The notes beneath the pieces are model-generated. The model was not told the origin of the DNA, did not search any database, and saw nothing but the letters and a program-made list of their open reading frames with translations. The translations under genes and the position numbers were made by a program. 64,000 bases of DNA from Enterobacter dykesii (GTDB lineage Bacteria; Pseudomonadota; Gammaproteobacteria; Enterobacterales; Enterobacteriaceae): the NCBI RefSeq assembly GCF_008364625.2, contig NZ_CP126604.1:2170001-2234000 (forward strand). The letters run 5' to 3'. Each line of letters begins with the position of its first letter. The stretch's first letter is position 1. Of the stretch, positions 1-8,429 are shown piece after piece.

Positions 1-1463
1 GTGGTGCCGCCCTTACCGTCGGGCAGGTCGTACAGCAGCGGCTGGGAAGGCAGGTCAAAGTCCCACAGGTCGTGATGGGTCGTCTGGAAATGCCAGCGCA
101 CCTGACCGGTGGTCGCGTCCACGGCGACGATGGAGGAGCTGTACTTATCGTCCAGCGCGGTACGCTCACCCGCCCAGAAGTCCGGGGTGGCGTTGCCGGT
201 TGGCAGGTAGATCAGGTTCAGCTTAGCGTCGTAAGACATCGCGGACCAGACGTTCGGCGTGCCGCGGGTGTAGGTCTGGCCTTCCGGCGGCAGGCCGGTC
301 AGGTTCGGATTACCCGGATCCCACGCCCACGCCAGCTTACCGGTGTGAACGTCGTAGGCGCGCACTACGCCCGGCGGTTCGCCGGTGGAGTAGTTATCCG
401 CGACGCGACCGCCGACGACAACCACATTCCCGGCAACCAGCGGCGTGGAGGTCTGCTGATAATACCCGGGCTTGATCTCGCCCATGCCGACGCTCAGATC
501 CACCGTGCCATGGTCGCCGAAGTCTTCGCAGACCTTGCCGGTATCCGCGTTGATGGCAATCAGGCGGGCGTCGGTGGTCGGCAGGAACAGGCGGCGAGGG
601 CATGCCGCAGTCGGTGTTTCTGCCTGTGACGTTGTCACGCTGGAATGGTCTTCAAAATAGCCCAGACCGCGGCAGCGCTGCCAGTTAGGTGCCGTGGCTT
701 TGGAATCGTAGCGCCATTTTTCCTTGCCGGAATCCACGTCCAGCGCCAGCACTTTACTGTATGGAGTACAGACGTACAGCGTGTCGCCAATCTGCAATGG
801 CGTGTTCTGATCTTCCGCGCCGGAGCCGTTGCTCTGCGGAATATCGCCGGTGTGCGCAACCCAGGCGACCTTCAGATCGCTGACGTTTTGCTTGTTAATC
901 TGGTCCAGCGCGGCGAAACGGTCGCCGTGGGTGGTATTGCCCCAGTGCGCCCAGTTCTTTTGCTGCTCGCCGGGGGCGACGGGTTTCACCGGAACGGGCT
1001 CGTTCGCTGCCACGAGGGTCTGCGGCTTAAACATCCAGCCCAGGCTGACCAGCATCGCTACCGCGAGCACGGCCGCGACGCCAAAAGCGGGAGCCTTGTT
1101 CGCGGCGCTGTGGTTTGCCGCGCGCAGGAAAGGCCAGACGATGGCGCAGAGGAAGGCCAGTACGGCAAAGGTAAACAGGCGGGAGAAGAGCGGCCAGAAA
1201 TCCCAGCCCGCATCGCCTACCGCCCAGAACAGCGAGGCAATAAACGCGATGCCGTAAAGCACGATCCCGCTGCTACGGTTGAGGAAAATCAGGATCGCGG
1301 CAATCACCATCACCACGCCCATTATCAGGAAGTATCCACTTCCGCCTACGGTGACGAGCTTAAAGCCCAGCCCGCCGACTGCCAGACCGATGAGCAACAT
1401 CAGTCCGGCAAGAAGCCACTGCAGGATACGCGGTATCCCACGTGGCGCGCTGCCAAATGCCAT
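1..1463 (-). CDS. Membrane-bound PQQ-dependent dehydrogenase (glucose/quinate/shikimate family), N-terminal part
   Basis: The reading frame starts with ATG at 1463 and is still open at the left edge, so about 487 residues are visible and the C-terminal part is missing. Residues 1-125 hold four or five hydrophobic segments. A periplasmic beta-propeller domain follows, with family motifs such as WAHWGNTTHGDRFAALDQIN and a PQQ-type propeller blade around VRAYDVHTGKLAWAWDPGNP. The family oxidises a sugar or cyclic polyol in the periplasm and passes electrons to ubiquinone. The visible sequence differs clearly from E. coli Gcd as I remember it (GRVADN and GEPPG region), so this is probably a paralogue; quinate or shikimate is as likely a substrate as glucose. 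A LysR regulator of PcaQ type lies just upstream in the same direction. Confidence 0.85.
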   Translation of the reverse strand, partial: MAFGSAPRGIPRILQWLLAGLMLLIGLAVGGLGFKLVTVGGSGYFLIMGVVMVIAAILIFLNRSSGIVLYGIAFIASLFWAVGDAGWDFWPLFSRLFTFAVLAFLCAIVWPFLRAANHSAANKAPAFGVAAVLAVAMLVSLGWMFKPQTLVAANEPVPVKPVAPGEQQKNWAHWGNTTHGDRFAALDQINKQNVSDLKVAWVAHTGDIPQSNGSGAEDQNTPLQIGDTLYVCTPYSKVLALDVDSGKEKWRYDSKATAPNWQRCRGLGYFEDHSSVTTSQAETPTAACPRRLFLPTTDARLIAINADTGKVCEDFGDHGTVDLSVGMGEIKPGYYQQTSTPLVAGNVVVVGGRVADNYSTGEPPGVVRAYDVHTGKLAWAWDPGNPNLTGLPPEGQTYTRGTPNVWSAMSYDAKLNLIYLPTGNATPDFWAGERTALDDKYSSSIVAVDATTGQVRWHFQTTHHDLWDFDLPSQPLLYDLPDGKGGT

Positions 1464-1674
1464 TTCTGTCTCCTTAAGATCCCCCCGTCGCGCTGGGTGT
1501 GTACCAGTTGGGTAATAAATGCGGAGGGAAGAATGATTAATACGGTTGAATTCGGGGTTGTAAAATTATTTACGAACCATTTGGTGAATTCGTCGCTATG
1601 ATAAAACTGTTAAAATGTTTTGCGCAATTGTTAATGAATGATTTCGCATTAATTGATTAGGGCGCAGGACAATG

Positions 1675-1710
1675 CCCTCGCCCCGCTGGGGAGAGGGTTA
1701 GGGCGAGGGG
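1675..1710. repeat. Short intergenic GC-rich inverted repeat (CCCTC/GAGGG type)
   Basis: Perfect arms CCCTCGCCC (1675-1683) and GGGCGAGGG (1701-1709) flank an inner GGGGAGAGGGTTA core. A second copy of the same family lies at 21672-21705, so this is a dispersed element rather than a gene-specific terminator. It sits just beyond the stop codon of the LysR gene, which reads toward it, and could stabilise or end that transcript. Confidence 0.7.
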
Positions 1711-1719
1711 AGAAAAGTG

Positions 1720-2643
1720 TCAGACCGGCATTGATTTACGGATAGCGCTCAGCAGCGTCTGCGCGCCCGTTGAAAGCGGCGTGTCTACGCGGGTCAAAAT
1801 GCCGATAGGTTCACCGGGGCCAGGGGAGGTAATCGGCAGGGCGATCAGCGTTCCCTGGCGTAAATCATCTTTTACCGCGCCGGAGGGAACGAACCAGACG
1901 TAGTCATAATCCAGCGTAAGCTGGCGCGAAAGCGAGGCCGACAGCGTTTCGATACATCCTGACGGCAGCGTACATCCCTGCATTTGCAGCAAGGTTTCGG
2001 CGGTCTGGCGGGGAACGGTCCCTTTCGGGCAAACCACTACTGGCCACTCCATCACGCGGCTTAAGGTGACAGTGTCCTGCAGCAGGGGGTGATCGGGACG
2101 AACCACCAGCTTCAGGGACTCCAGGAACAGCAGTTCATAGTTGAGGCCTCCCATCAGCTCAGGGTCGGACATGCGACCGATACCGAGATCCAGTTCGCCT
2201 GATTTCAGCCCCGCGAGCAGCATGGTGTTATTCATGGTGGCGACCTGAATCGTGGTATGCCGCTGCTGCTTGTGGAACTGGCCGATAACGGGCGGAAGGA
2301 TGCCCAGCGCCGCGGTAGGCAAAGCACCCACGCGCACCACCTCACTGGATTGCTCTTCTTTTCGGTGCAGGGACTGGCCTGCGGTATTGAGCGCATCCAG
2401 CACTTTAACGGCGTGCGTGAGGAACTGTTCACCCACGATGGTAAGCTGCGCCCCCAGCCGGCCGCGGTCAAAAAGACGGGCACCGGTCAGCTGTTCCAGC
2501 TCGTTGAGAGTTTTTGAGAGCGCAGGCTGGCTCAGGTTGAGAGTTTCAGCCGCACGCCCCAGCGTTCCCTGTTGAGCGACGGCCACAAATGTATGCAAAT
2601 GGCGCAAGCGTATGCGCTGACTGAACAGACCATTTTTTTCCAT
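1720..2643 (-). CDS. LysR-family regulator, PcaQ-like
   Basis: 307 residues, the usual LysR length. An N-terminal winged helix-turn-helix (about residues 13-70) contains the typical TLGRAAETLNLSQPALSKTL recognition segment, followed by a periplasmic-binding-protein-like effector domain. The opening RIRLRHLHTFVAVAQQGTLG matches the PcaQ/GbpR branch, whose characterised members respond to protocatechuate-pathway intermediates or sugars. No pca genes are visible. The only nearby candidate target is the PQQ dehydrogenase 257 bases downstream on the same strand, which makes a quinate/shikimate response possible, but this is inference. The subfamily is a moderate-confidence call; the LysR assignment is firm. 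Confidence 0.85.
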   Translation of the reverse strand: MEKNGLFSQRIRLRHLHTFVAVAQQGTLGRAAETLNLSQPALSKTLNELEQLTGARLFDRGRLGAQLTIVGEQFLTHAVKVLDALNTAGQSLHRKEEQSSEVVRVGALPTAALGILPPVIGQFHKQQRHTTIQVATMNNTMLLAGLKSGELDLGIGRMSDPELMGGLNYELLFLESLKLVVRPDHPLLQDTVTLSRVMEWPVVVCPKGTVPRQTAETLLQMQGCTLPSGCIETLSASLSRQLTLDYDYVWFVPSGAVKDDLRQGTLIALPITSPGPGEPIGILTRVDTPLSTGAQTLLSAIRKSMPV

Positions 2644-2824
2644 AGGCGATGTTAAAAACAGAGCGATGCGGGTGACAAGTTAAGTTGTTTAATTTTGATA
2701 ACCTGATAGCAAAATATTTTTAACATTTGATCTGTTTGAGTTACAACATGTTTTTTGGCAGGGGAATAAAAGCGAACATCCTTGTTCATTTATTGCTCAT
2801 TGCGGAGGGGTATCGTTTACCGGT

Positions 2825-3709
2825 TTAGATCACGCCGTCACCGCCATCGGAACACCACACCTGGCCGGACGTAAATGAACATTCATCCGAGGCCAGCGTG
2901 ACGTACAGCGGGGCAATCTCGACGGGCTGGCCCGGACGTCCCAGCGGGGTGTCGCCCCCGAACTCCTTCACTTTTTCCATCGGCTGTCCGCCGCTGGATT
3001 GCAGAACCGTCCAGTAAGGGCCAGGAGCAACTGCGTTGACGCGAATGCCTTTCGGACCCAGCTGTTTGGCTAAGGATTTGGTAAACACCGCCAGACAGGC
3101 TTTCGTCTGGGCGTAGTCCAGCAAAACGGGGCTGGGCTTCACCGCCTGAACGGAGGAGGTATTAATGATAACGGACGACGCTTTCAGGTGGCGCAGCGCC
3201 GCTTTGGTGATCCAGAACGGCGCGTAAACGTTGGTTTTAAACGTTGCGTCAAAATCTTCCGTGGTCAGTTCCTCAAGCGATTCACGGAACTGCTGACGGC
3301 CGGCGTTGTTGACCAGAATGTCCAGCCCGCCCAGCTTCGAGACGGCTTCTTCAACCAGATTTTTGCAGAACGTTTCGTCCCGGACGTCCCCTGGCAGCGC
3401 GACGGCCTTGCGGCCTTCCGCTTCGATCAGGTCGATGACCTCAGCGGCGTCTTTTTCCTCTTCGGGCAGGTAGTTAATGGCAACGTCAGCGCCTTCACGC
3501 GCATAGGCGATAGCGACCGCGCGCCCAATACCGGAGTCTCCGCCGGTAATCAGCGCTTTTTTGCCGGCAAGGCGGCCATGCCCTTTATAGCTTTGTTCCC
3601 CGTGGTCGGGTACGGGCTGCATTTCAGATGCCAGTCCCGGCGGCGTTTGCGGCTGTTCCGGGAACGGGGGCTGCGGGTAAGCGTTCGTACGTTGTTTAGT
3701 ATCACTCAT
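2825..3709 (-). CDS. SDR-family oxidoreductase, YghA-like
   Basis: 294 residues, the same length as E. coli YghA. It has a proline-rich N-terminal extension (residues 1-45), the nucleotide-binding TGGDSGIG motif at 55-62, an NNAG motif, and the catalytic Ser (NTSSVQ) and Tyr-x3-Lys (YAQTK). The extended N-terminus plus the GG-D-SGIG motif is typical of the stress-linked glucose/ribitol-dehydrogenase-like group (YghA, Bacillus YdaD/YhdF). NAD(P)H-dependent oxidation or reduction of a small carbonyl is expected; the substrate is unknown. It sits at one end of a stress gene island, next to ydeI on the same strand. Confidence 0.9.
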   Translation of the reverse strand: MSDTKQRTNAYPQPPFPEQPQTPPGLASEMQPVPDHGEQSYKGHGRLAGKKALITGGDSGIGRAVAIAYAREGADVAINYLPEEEKDAAEVIDLIEAEGRKAVALPGDVRDETFCKNLVEEAVSKLGGLDILVNNAGRQQFRESLEELTTEDFDATFKTNVYAPFWITKAALRHLKASSVIINTSSVQAVKPSPVLLDYAQTKACLAVFTKSLAKQLGPKGIRVNAVAPGPYWTVLQSSGGQPMEKVKEFGGDTPLGRPGQPVEIAPLYVTLASDECSFTSGQVWCSDGGDGVI

Positions 3710-3773
3710 AGCTGACTCCTTAAGCCAAGGGGTGAGATTTGATGGATAACTGCAGCGTTAACGCTTCGCTGAA

Positions 3774-4163
3774 TTATTTCTGCAAACGATCAACACGGAC
3801 GACGGCAGGAGATGATTTTTTATCAAGCGAACCGTTGATACTGATCATCTGGTCGGGTTTTACCGTTCTGCCGTCGAAAACTGCCTGGGGAATAATAACG
3901 TCGATTTTTCCGGTTTTATCCTGAAATACAAACTTATCGCCGTTACCGTCAATAAGATTACCGCGTAATGAAATTGTCGCACCATCGTGCAATTCTTTTG
4001 CCTGTTTGATGGTCATAATACGCGCGTCGTCTGTTCCGCGATATCCGCTATCAAGCGCGTGGGGAGGCGGTGGCGCTTCACCTTTTTGTAAACCCCCGTT
4101 ATTATCTGCCCATGCGGACGGAACCAGAAATATCAATAAGGCGGAAATAAGTGATAATTTCAT
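3774..4163 (-). CDS. ydeI: YdeI, periplasmic BOF/OB-fold stress-tolerance protein
   Basis: 129 residues with a clear signal peptide (cleavage after SAWA, about residue 19). A mature BOF domain (bacterial OB-fold, DUF388/YgiW family) follows, including the GYRGTDDA segment and the [13 protein letters not shown] strand region. Length and sequence closely match E. coli YdeI as recalled, which contributes to peroxide and antimicrobial-peptide tolerance in Salmonella and E. coli. In E. coli ydeI neighbours ydeJ; here ydeJ lies about 1.1 kb away on the other strand, which supports orthology. Probably periplasmic. Confidence 0.9.
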   Translation of the reverse strand: MKLSLISALLIFLVPSAWADNNGGLQKGEAPPPPHALDSGYRGTDDARIMTIKQAKELHDGATISLRGNLIDGNGDKFVFQDKTGKIDVIIPQAVFDGRTVKPDQMISINGSLDKKSSPAVVRVDRLQK

Positions 4164-4295
4164 CCGATATCCTTCATTTTGCGTGTCTTGACTTATTAAG
4201 TATTGTTGCTATTCCTTTATGTGGCAAATGTGATAAGTCCTAAAAACATTCGCGTTAGAAATCAAAATTATCTGGAAATAAGCGAAACGGTGACG

Positions 4296-4805
4296 ATGGC
4301 CATGAAGCGTGAAAATGAAAAGTTACCCGGGATAGATGAGAGTTACCGTTTGCTGACGTTTGAATACGCGTTTCGTCAGGTGGGTTTTATTGTTCTGCTG
4401 GGTATTATCGTCGCGGCGATTGCCGGTCTGTTTTCCAGCGGAATGGTCAGCGACACGGTCAAAACGAATTCCGCTAAATCACTCACCATAGACTATGAAC
4501 GCTTTGGACGACGGGAGACAGAGACGCGGATGGCGCTCGCGTTTCCGGTGCAGACCGAGGGGAAGTATGTCCTTAGCATGACCAGCGAGAGCAGCGATGC
4601 GTATGAGCCCGGCAGCGTCTGGCCGCAGCCGGACAGCATGTTCAGCCGTGGGAAGACCCTCTTTTTTGTCTATAACAACCTGAAAAAAACAGACAGCTTC
4701 TCCGTGTTACTGTTCACGACACCTTCCAGAGCCGGTAAATGGAACACCGTCATCCGCGTCAACAGCGAGCCGGAGATTAACATCTGGCAATTCATTTACC
4801 CCTAG
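4296..4805 (+). CDS. Uncharacterised single-pass membrane protein
   Basis: I do not recognise this gene. From the ATG at 4296 it gives 169 residues: a short charged N-terminus, one hydrophobic helix (about residues 27-48, VGFIVLLGIIVAAIAGLFSS), and a 120-residue exposed domain that looks beta-rich and has no cysteines. The frame is open upstream to 4203, but the longer version would add an unlikely N-terminus. Its TAG stop (4803-4805) overlaps the TAGGAGG ribosome site of the following DUF421 gene, so the two are likely translationally coupled. It is probably an inner-membrane partner of that protein; no function is assigned. Confidence 0.75.
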   Translation: MAMKRENEKLPGIDESYRLLTFEYAFRQVGFIVLLGIIVAAIAGLFSSGMVSDTVKTNSAKSLTIDYERFGRRETETRMALAFPVQTEGKYVLSMTSESSDAYEPGSVWPQPDSMFSRGKTLFFVYNNLKKTDSFSVLLFTTPSRAGKWNTVIRVNSEPEINIWQFIYP

Positions 4806-4814
4806 GAGGCTGAT

Positions 4815-5261
4815 ATGGATATGGTCTTTCGCGCGCTGGCTATTTATCTGTTCCTCGTGGTGGTATTTAAAGTGGCCGGGCGTCGCGCGCTGCTGCAGAT
4901 GACCAGCTTCGATCTCATCCTGCTCCTGATAATTAGTGAAGCCACGCAGCAGGCGCTTCTTGGACAGGATTTTTCCGTTACCGGCGCGATGATTACTATT
5001 ACTACGTTGGTGGTGGTGGATATAATATTCGGCTTGATGAAAAAATATTTTTCCCCTGTGGAGAATATTCTGGATGGTACGCCGGTGATTCTGGTCGAGA
5101 ATGGAGTGCCGTTAGCCGATAAGCTGAAAAAAGTCGACGTATCCTGTGATGATATTCTGGTGTCAGCGCGTCAAAATAATGGGCTTACAGAAATGAGTGA
5201 GATTAAATATGCCATACTTGAGCGCAATGGACATATTTCAATCATTCCTTTCGAGAAATAA
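4815..5261 (+). CDS. Short YetF/DUF421-family membrane protein
   Basis: 148 residues. Two or three N-terminal transmembrane helices contain the VVFKVAGRRALLQMTSFDLI signature of the DUF421/YetF family. The C-terminal cytoplasmic DUF421 domain follows (VILVENGVPLADKLKKV, then SEIKYAILERNG-ISIIP). Members such as YetF of Bacillus and YcaP of E. coli are about 230 residues, so this is a reduced form keeping a single C-terminal domain. The family function is poorly defined (envelope or stress roles). A strong GGAGG ribosome site overlaps the upstream stop codon, and the gene is 11 bases from ydeJ, so it sits inside an operon. Confidence 0.85.
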   Translation: MDMVFRALAIYLFLVVVFKVAGRRALLQMTSFDLILLLIISEATQQALLGQDFSVTGAMITITTLVVVDIIFGLMKKYFSPVENILDGTPVILVENGVPLADKLKKVDVSCDDILVSARQNNGLTEMSEIKYAILERNGHISIIPFEK

Positions 5262-5272
5262 GAGGCGGTAAG

Positions 5273-5791
5273 ATGAGCAATCTTTTTCACGACAGTAATA
5301 ATACCGTGGGTGAACTGACAAAAAAGCTGGCGAGCAAATTAACCGATCTCGGGCTTCGCTTAACCACCGCGGAATCCTGCACGGGCGGCAAGCTCTCGGT
5401 AGCGCTTTGCGCAGAGGAAAACACCGCCGAATTTTATGATGTCGGCCTGGTCGTGTTCAGCGATGAAGCCAAAGCGCGGATCCTCGGCGTGCGTCCTGAG
5501 ACGCTTGAGCGGTTTACGGCCGTGAGCGAGCAGACGGTAACCGAAATGGCCGCCAGTATCCGCGACATCGCCCAGGCCGATATCAGCATCGCCATCAGCG
5601 GCTACGCGGGCCCGGAAGGGGGCGACGACGGCACGGCGGCGGGGACGGTCTGCTTCGCGTGGAATATACGCGGCGAGACGAAGACCCGCACCGTGCTTTT
5701 CTCCGGTGACTGTCAGGACGTGGTCGAAAAAGCGGTGCATTACTCGCTGGCTGAACTGGTAACAACGTTGTCGGACGGGAATAACGGATAA
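5273..5791 (+). CDS. ydeJ: CinA/PncC-like nicotinamide-nucleotide amidase family protein (YdeJ)
   Basis: 172 residues, equal to E. coli YdeJ and to the stand-alone CinA C-terminal (PncC) domain. The hallmark TTAESCTGG motif is near residue 34, with a conserved SGYAGPEGGDDGTAAGTV segment later. PncC-type enzymes deamidate nicotinamide mononucleotide to nicotinate mononucleotide in NAD recycling. YdeJ is reported to differ from PncC in activity, so the catalytic assignment is tentative. It is the third gene of a tight plus-strand operon and close to ydeI, as in E. coli. Confidence 0.85.
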   Translation: MSNLFHDSNNTVGELTKKLASKLTDLGLRLTTAESCTGGKLSVALCAEENTAEFYDVGLVVFSDEAKARILGVRPETLERFTAVSEQTVTEMAASIRDIAQADISIAISGYAGPEGGDDGTAAGTVCFAWNIRGETKTRTVLFSGDCQDVVEKAVHYSLAELVTTLSDGNNG

Positions 5792-5808
5792 ACTCACGTG
5801 GAGGTTCT

Positions 5809-6795
5809 ATGGCTGTCATAGTGATTACCGGCGGGACGGCGGGCGTGGGAAAAGCCACGGCGCTGCACTTTGCAAAGGCGGGTTACGACGTGGGGCTCAT
5901 CGCCCGCGATGAAGCCAGCCTGCACTCGACCCAGGAGGAGCTACGGCGCTTTGGCGTTAATGCCCACGCCGTGCAGGCGGACGTCGCCGACAGCCAGGCG
6001 GTGGTGGATGCCGCTAACGAAATTGAGTATCGCCTCGGCGCGATTGATGTCTGGGTGAACAACGCCATGGGGGCCGTTCTGGCGCCGTTTCGCACCCTTA
6101 CGCCGGACGAGTTTCGGCGCGTGACTGAGGTGACGTACCTCGGCTACGTAAACGGCACTCGCGCCGCGCTTGAGCTTATGGTTCCGCGCGACAGGGGCGT
6201 GATTATCCAGGTGGGGTCCGCGCTGGCCTACCGTTCTATTCCGCTGCAGTCAGCCTACTGCGGGGCAAAAGCGGCGATCCGCGGGTTCACCGATGCGGTG
6301 CGTACCGAGCTGATGCATGAGAACAGCCGGGTTCAGCTTTCGATGGTCCAGATGCCGGGGCTCAATACCCCGCAGTTCGAATGGGCGAGGAACAAGTTCG
6401 CCTGGGCGATGCGTCCGGTGCCGCCGGTCTTTGAGCCTGAGGTGGCCGCCAGCGCCATCTTCAGAGTGGCGCAAAAGCCGGTGCGCGAGCTGTGGGTTGG
6501 CAGCAGTACCATCCAGTCCATCGTCGGGCAATTTTTCTTCCCCGGTTTTCTTGACCGGCTGATGGTGAAAAAGGCCTGGGAAGGCCAGATGACCGACGAC
6601 CTCAACGCGCCGGATCGCCGGGACTATCTCGACCAGCCGGTTAACGATCTGCATAAAATCCATGGCCGCTTTACTGATGAGGCGAAAACCCGCGCGCCGT
6701 CCGTCACCTCCGGCATGCCGGGTAAGGTAGCGCTGGGCGCCCTCGCGGTGGCGGGGGTAGTGCTGACGCGTCTGATAACCCGCCGGAAACCGTAA
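5809..6795 (+). CDS. SDR-family oxidoreductase with C-terminal extension
   Basis: 328 residues. Cofactor motif TGGTAGVGKA (about residues 8-17), NNAMG in place of NNAG, catalytic Ser (VGSALAYRS) and Tyr-x3-Lys (YCGAK). The Rossmann domain ends near residue 230. A longer tail follows, with a final hydrophobic stretch (VALGALAVAGVVLTRLI) that may anchor the protein to the membrane. A GGAGG site stands 7 bases before the ATG, and the gene is 17 bases after ydeJ, so it is the fourth gene of the operon. Its stop codon abuts that of the convergent GH13 gene with no spacer. Substrate unknown. Confidence 0.88.
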   Translation: MAVIVITGGTAGVGKATALHFAKAGYDVGLIARDEASLHSTQEELRRFGVNAHAVQADVADSQAVVDAANEIEYRLGAIDVWVNNAMGAVLAPFRTLTPDEFRRVTEVTYLGYVNGTRAALELMVPRDRGVIIQVGSALAYRSIPLQSAYCGAKAAIRGFTDAVRTELMHENSRVQLSMVQMPGLNTPQFEWARNKFAWAMRPVPPVFEPEVAASAIFRVAQKPVRELWVGSSTIQSIVGQFFFPGFLDRLMVKKAWEGQMTDDLNAPDRRDYLDQPVNDLHKIHGRFTDEAKTRAPSVTSGMPGKVALGALAVAGVVLTRLITRRKP

Positions 6796-8421
6796 TCAGC
6801 GCAGCGCGCTACGGTGCGTCCAGAACCAGCGGTAGCCGTAGCCGCCAAGACTGAGCTGAACGGTTTTACCGCAAATCAGCGCATCATCGTAGCGCTTGTC
6901 CGCGAGACAGGCGGTCCAGGTGGCGTTGCGGATCCCCTTTGCGGTGAACTGCACCGGCTCGTCGCTGAAGTTAACGAAGGTCAGGATGCTGCGCTCGTCG
7001 GTTTCGTAATAGAGCCCCAGCACCGCGTCATCATCGATTGCGATAAGCCGAAAGGGCGCAACGGCAATTTCGGGGAACTCCGAGCGGGTAGTGGCAATAT
7101 CGATGATCCGGTGCAGGAGCGAGTTGCGGTGAAGCAGCGAATCGGCGACGTTGACTTTGTGATAGCGGTAAGGGCCGCGGTCGATAATCGGCGCGATAAA
7201 TTTTTCAGGGGCTGCCGCAGAGAAACCTCCTCCCTGTGACCCCGCCCACTGCATCGGGGTACGGACGGCGTAGCGCTCCTCCAGATCCAGGTCGTCCCCC
7301 ATGCCTATCTCGTCGCCGTAGCGCATCACCGGGACACCCGGCAGGGAAAACAGCACCGCGTGGCAGAACGCCAGCCGCTTCCGATCGCCGTTGAGCATCG
7401 GCGCCAGGCGGCGGCGGATCCCGCGCTGATAGACGTTCATCTCTTTGTCAGGGGCGAAGGTATCGAGGACAAACTGTTTGTCTTTCTGACTGATGCCTTC
7501 CAGATCCAGCTCGTCGTGATTGCGCAGCCAGTTGGCAAAACAGCAGGAGTCAGGCGGGACGATCATCTTCTTCACCGCATTGCGCAGCGGGCGGGCGCTT
7601 TTGCGGGCCAGGCTGACGTAGAAATACTTGTTGAGCCAGAAGTTGAGCACCAGATTAAGGCGGTCGTTATTACCGAAGTAGTCCTGATAGGCCTCCACCT
7701 CAACGTCGACCTCACCCAGCAGGATCGCGTCCGGATTGCGCTGTTCGATAAGACGCCGCATATGCTCGAGGATCCACAGCCCTTTTTTTTCGTCACCGTT
7801 GCCTGCCTGCGTGGTGAGATGGGAGGCAGCATCGAGGCGAAATCCCGATACGCCCAGCTTGAGCCAGAAGAGGATGATGTTTTCAATCTCTTTAAGCACC
7901 GCGGGCGAGGTGAGGTTCAGATCCGGCTCGTGGCGATAAAACATGTGCCGGTAGTATTGTCCCGCCTCGTCGTCCCAACTCCAGATGCTCTTTTCCACGC
8001 CGGGAAACATGGGGGGCGTATCGTCCTCGTCGCTATCCGACCAGAGATAGTAATCACGATAGGGTGACGCCGGATTGCGGCGGGCCTGCTGGAACCAGGG
8101 ATGCGCGTCCGACGTGTGCTGGATCAGCAGCTCGATAATGACCTGCATGCCCAGCTCGCGGGCCTGTTCGATAAAGGCGATGATATCGGCCAGCTTTCCG
8201 AAGCGGGGGTCCACCTGGAGGTGGTCGCTGACGTCATAGCCTTCATCGAGAAAAGGCGTGAGGTAAAACGGGGTGATCCAGATGACCGTCGCCCCCATGC
8301 GGCGAATATAGCGTAGCTTAGACGCTATCCCGGCGATGTCCCCACAGCCATCGCCGTTCAAATCATAAAATAGCGCGGTATCAATCTGATAAATGATGGC
8401 TCGTGTATGCCAGTCCGTCAT
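6796..8421 (-). CDS. GH13 alpha-amylase-family enzyme, trehalose-synthase-like
   Basis: 541 residues with a complete GH13 (beta/alpha)8 barrel and C-terminal beta domain. Expected catalytic residues are present: nucleophile Asp197 (GFRLDAASHL), acid/base Glu237 (LLGEVDVE) and transition-state Asp303 (RNHDELD). The opening WHTRAIIYQIDTALFYDLNG resembles TreS (maltose to trehalose isomerisation), but the usual fused maltokinase is absent. Region I reads ELLIQHTSD instead of the usual DLVxNHTSD, so specificity may differ. The ribosome site TGAGGA overlaps the stop codon of the upstream oxidase subunit II gene (8-base gap), implying translational coupling with the oxidase. Cytoplasmic, since no signal peptide is present. 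Confidence 0.88.
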   Translation of the reverse strand: MTDWHTRAIIYQIDTALFYDLNGDGCGDIAGIASKLRYIRRMGATVIWITPFYLTPFLDEGYDVSDHLQVDPRFGKLADIIAFIEQARELGMQVIIELLIQHTSDAHPWFQQARRNPASPYRDYYLWSDSDEDDTPPMFPGVEKSIWSWDDEAGQYYRHMFYRHEPDLNLTSPAVLKEIENIILFWLKLGVSGFRLDAASHLTTQAGNGDEKKGLWILEHMRRLIEQRNPDAILLGEVDVEVEAYQDYFGNNDRLNLVLNFWLNKYFYVSLARKSARPLRNAVKKMIVPPDSCCFANWLRNHDELDLEGISQKDKQFVLDTFAPDKEMNVYQRGIRRRLAPMLNGDRKRLAFCHAVLFSLPGVPVMRYGDEIGMGDDLDLEERYAVRTPMQWAGSQGGGFSAAAPEKFIAPIIDRGPYRYHKVNVADSLLHRNSLLHRIIDIATTRSEFPEIAVAPFRLIAIDDDAVLGLYYETDERSILTFVNFSDEPVQFTAKGIRNATWTACLADKRYDDALICGKTVQLSLGGYGYRWFWTHRSALR

Positions 8422-8429
8422 AGCGTTCC

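Noticed and set aside
645-1601. 318-codon plus-strand ORF opposite the PQQ dehydrogenase
   Set aside because: The minus frame encodes a recognisable dehydrogenase; this is its shadow, with low-complexity charged translation.
7360-8067. 235-codon plus-strand ORF inside the GH13 gene
   Set aside because: Antisense to a complete GH13 enzyme with catalytic motifs; no family features of its own.
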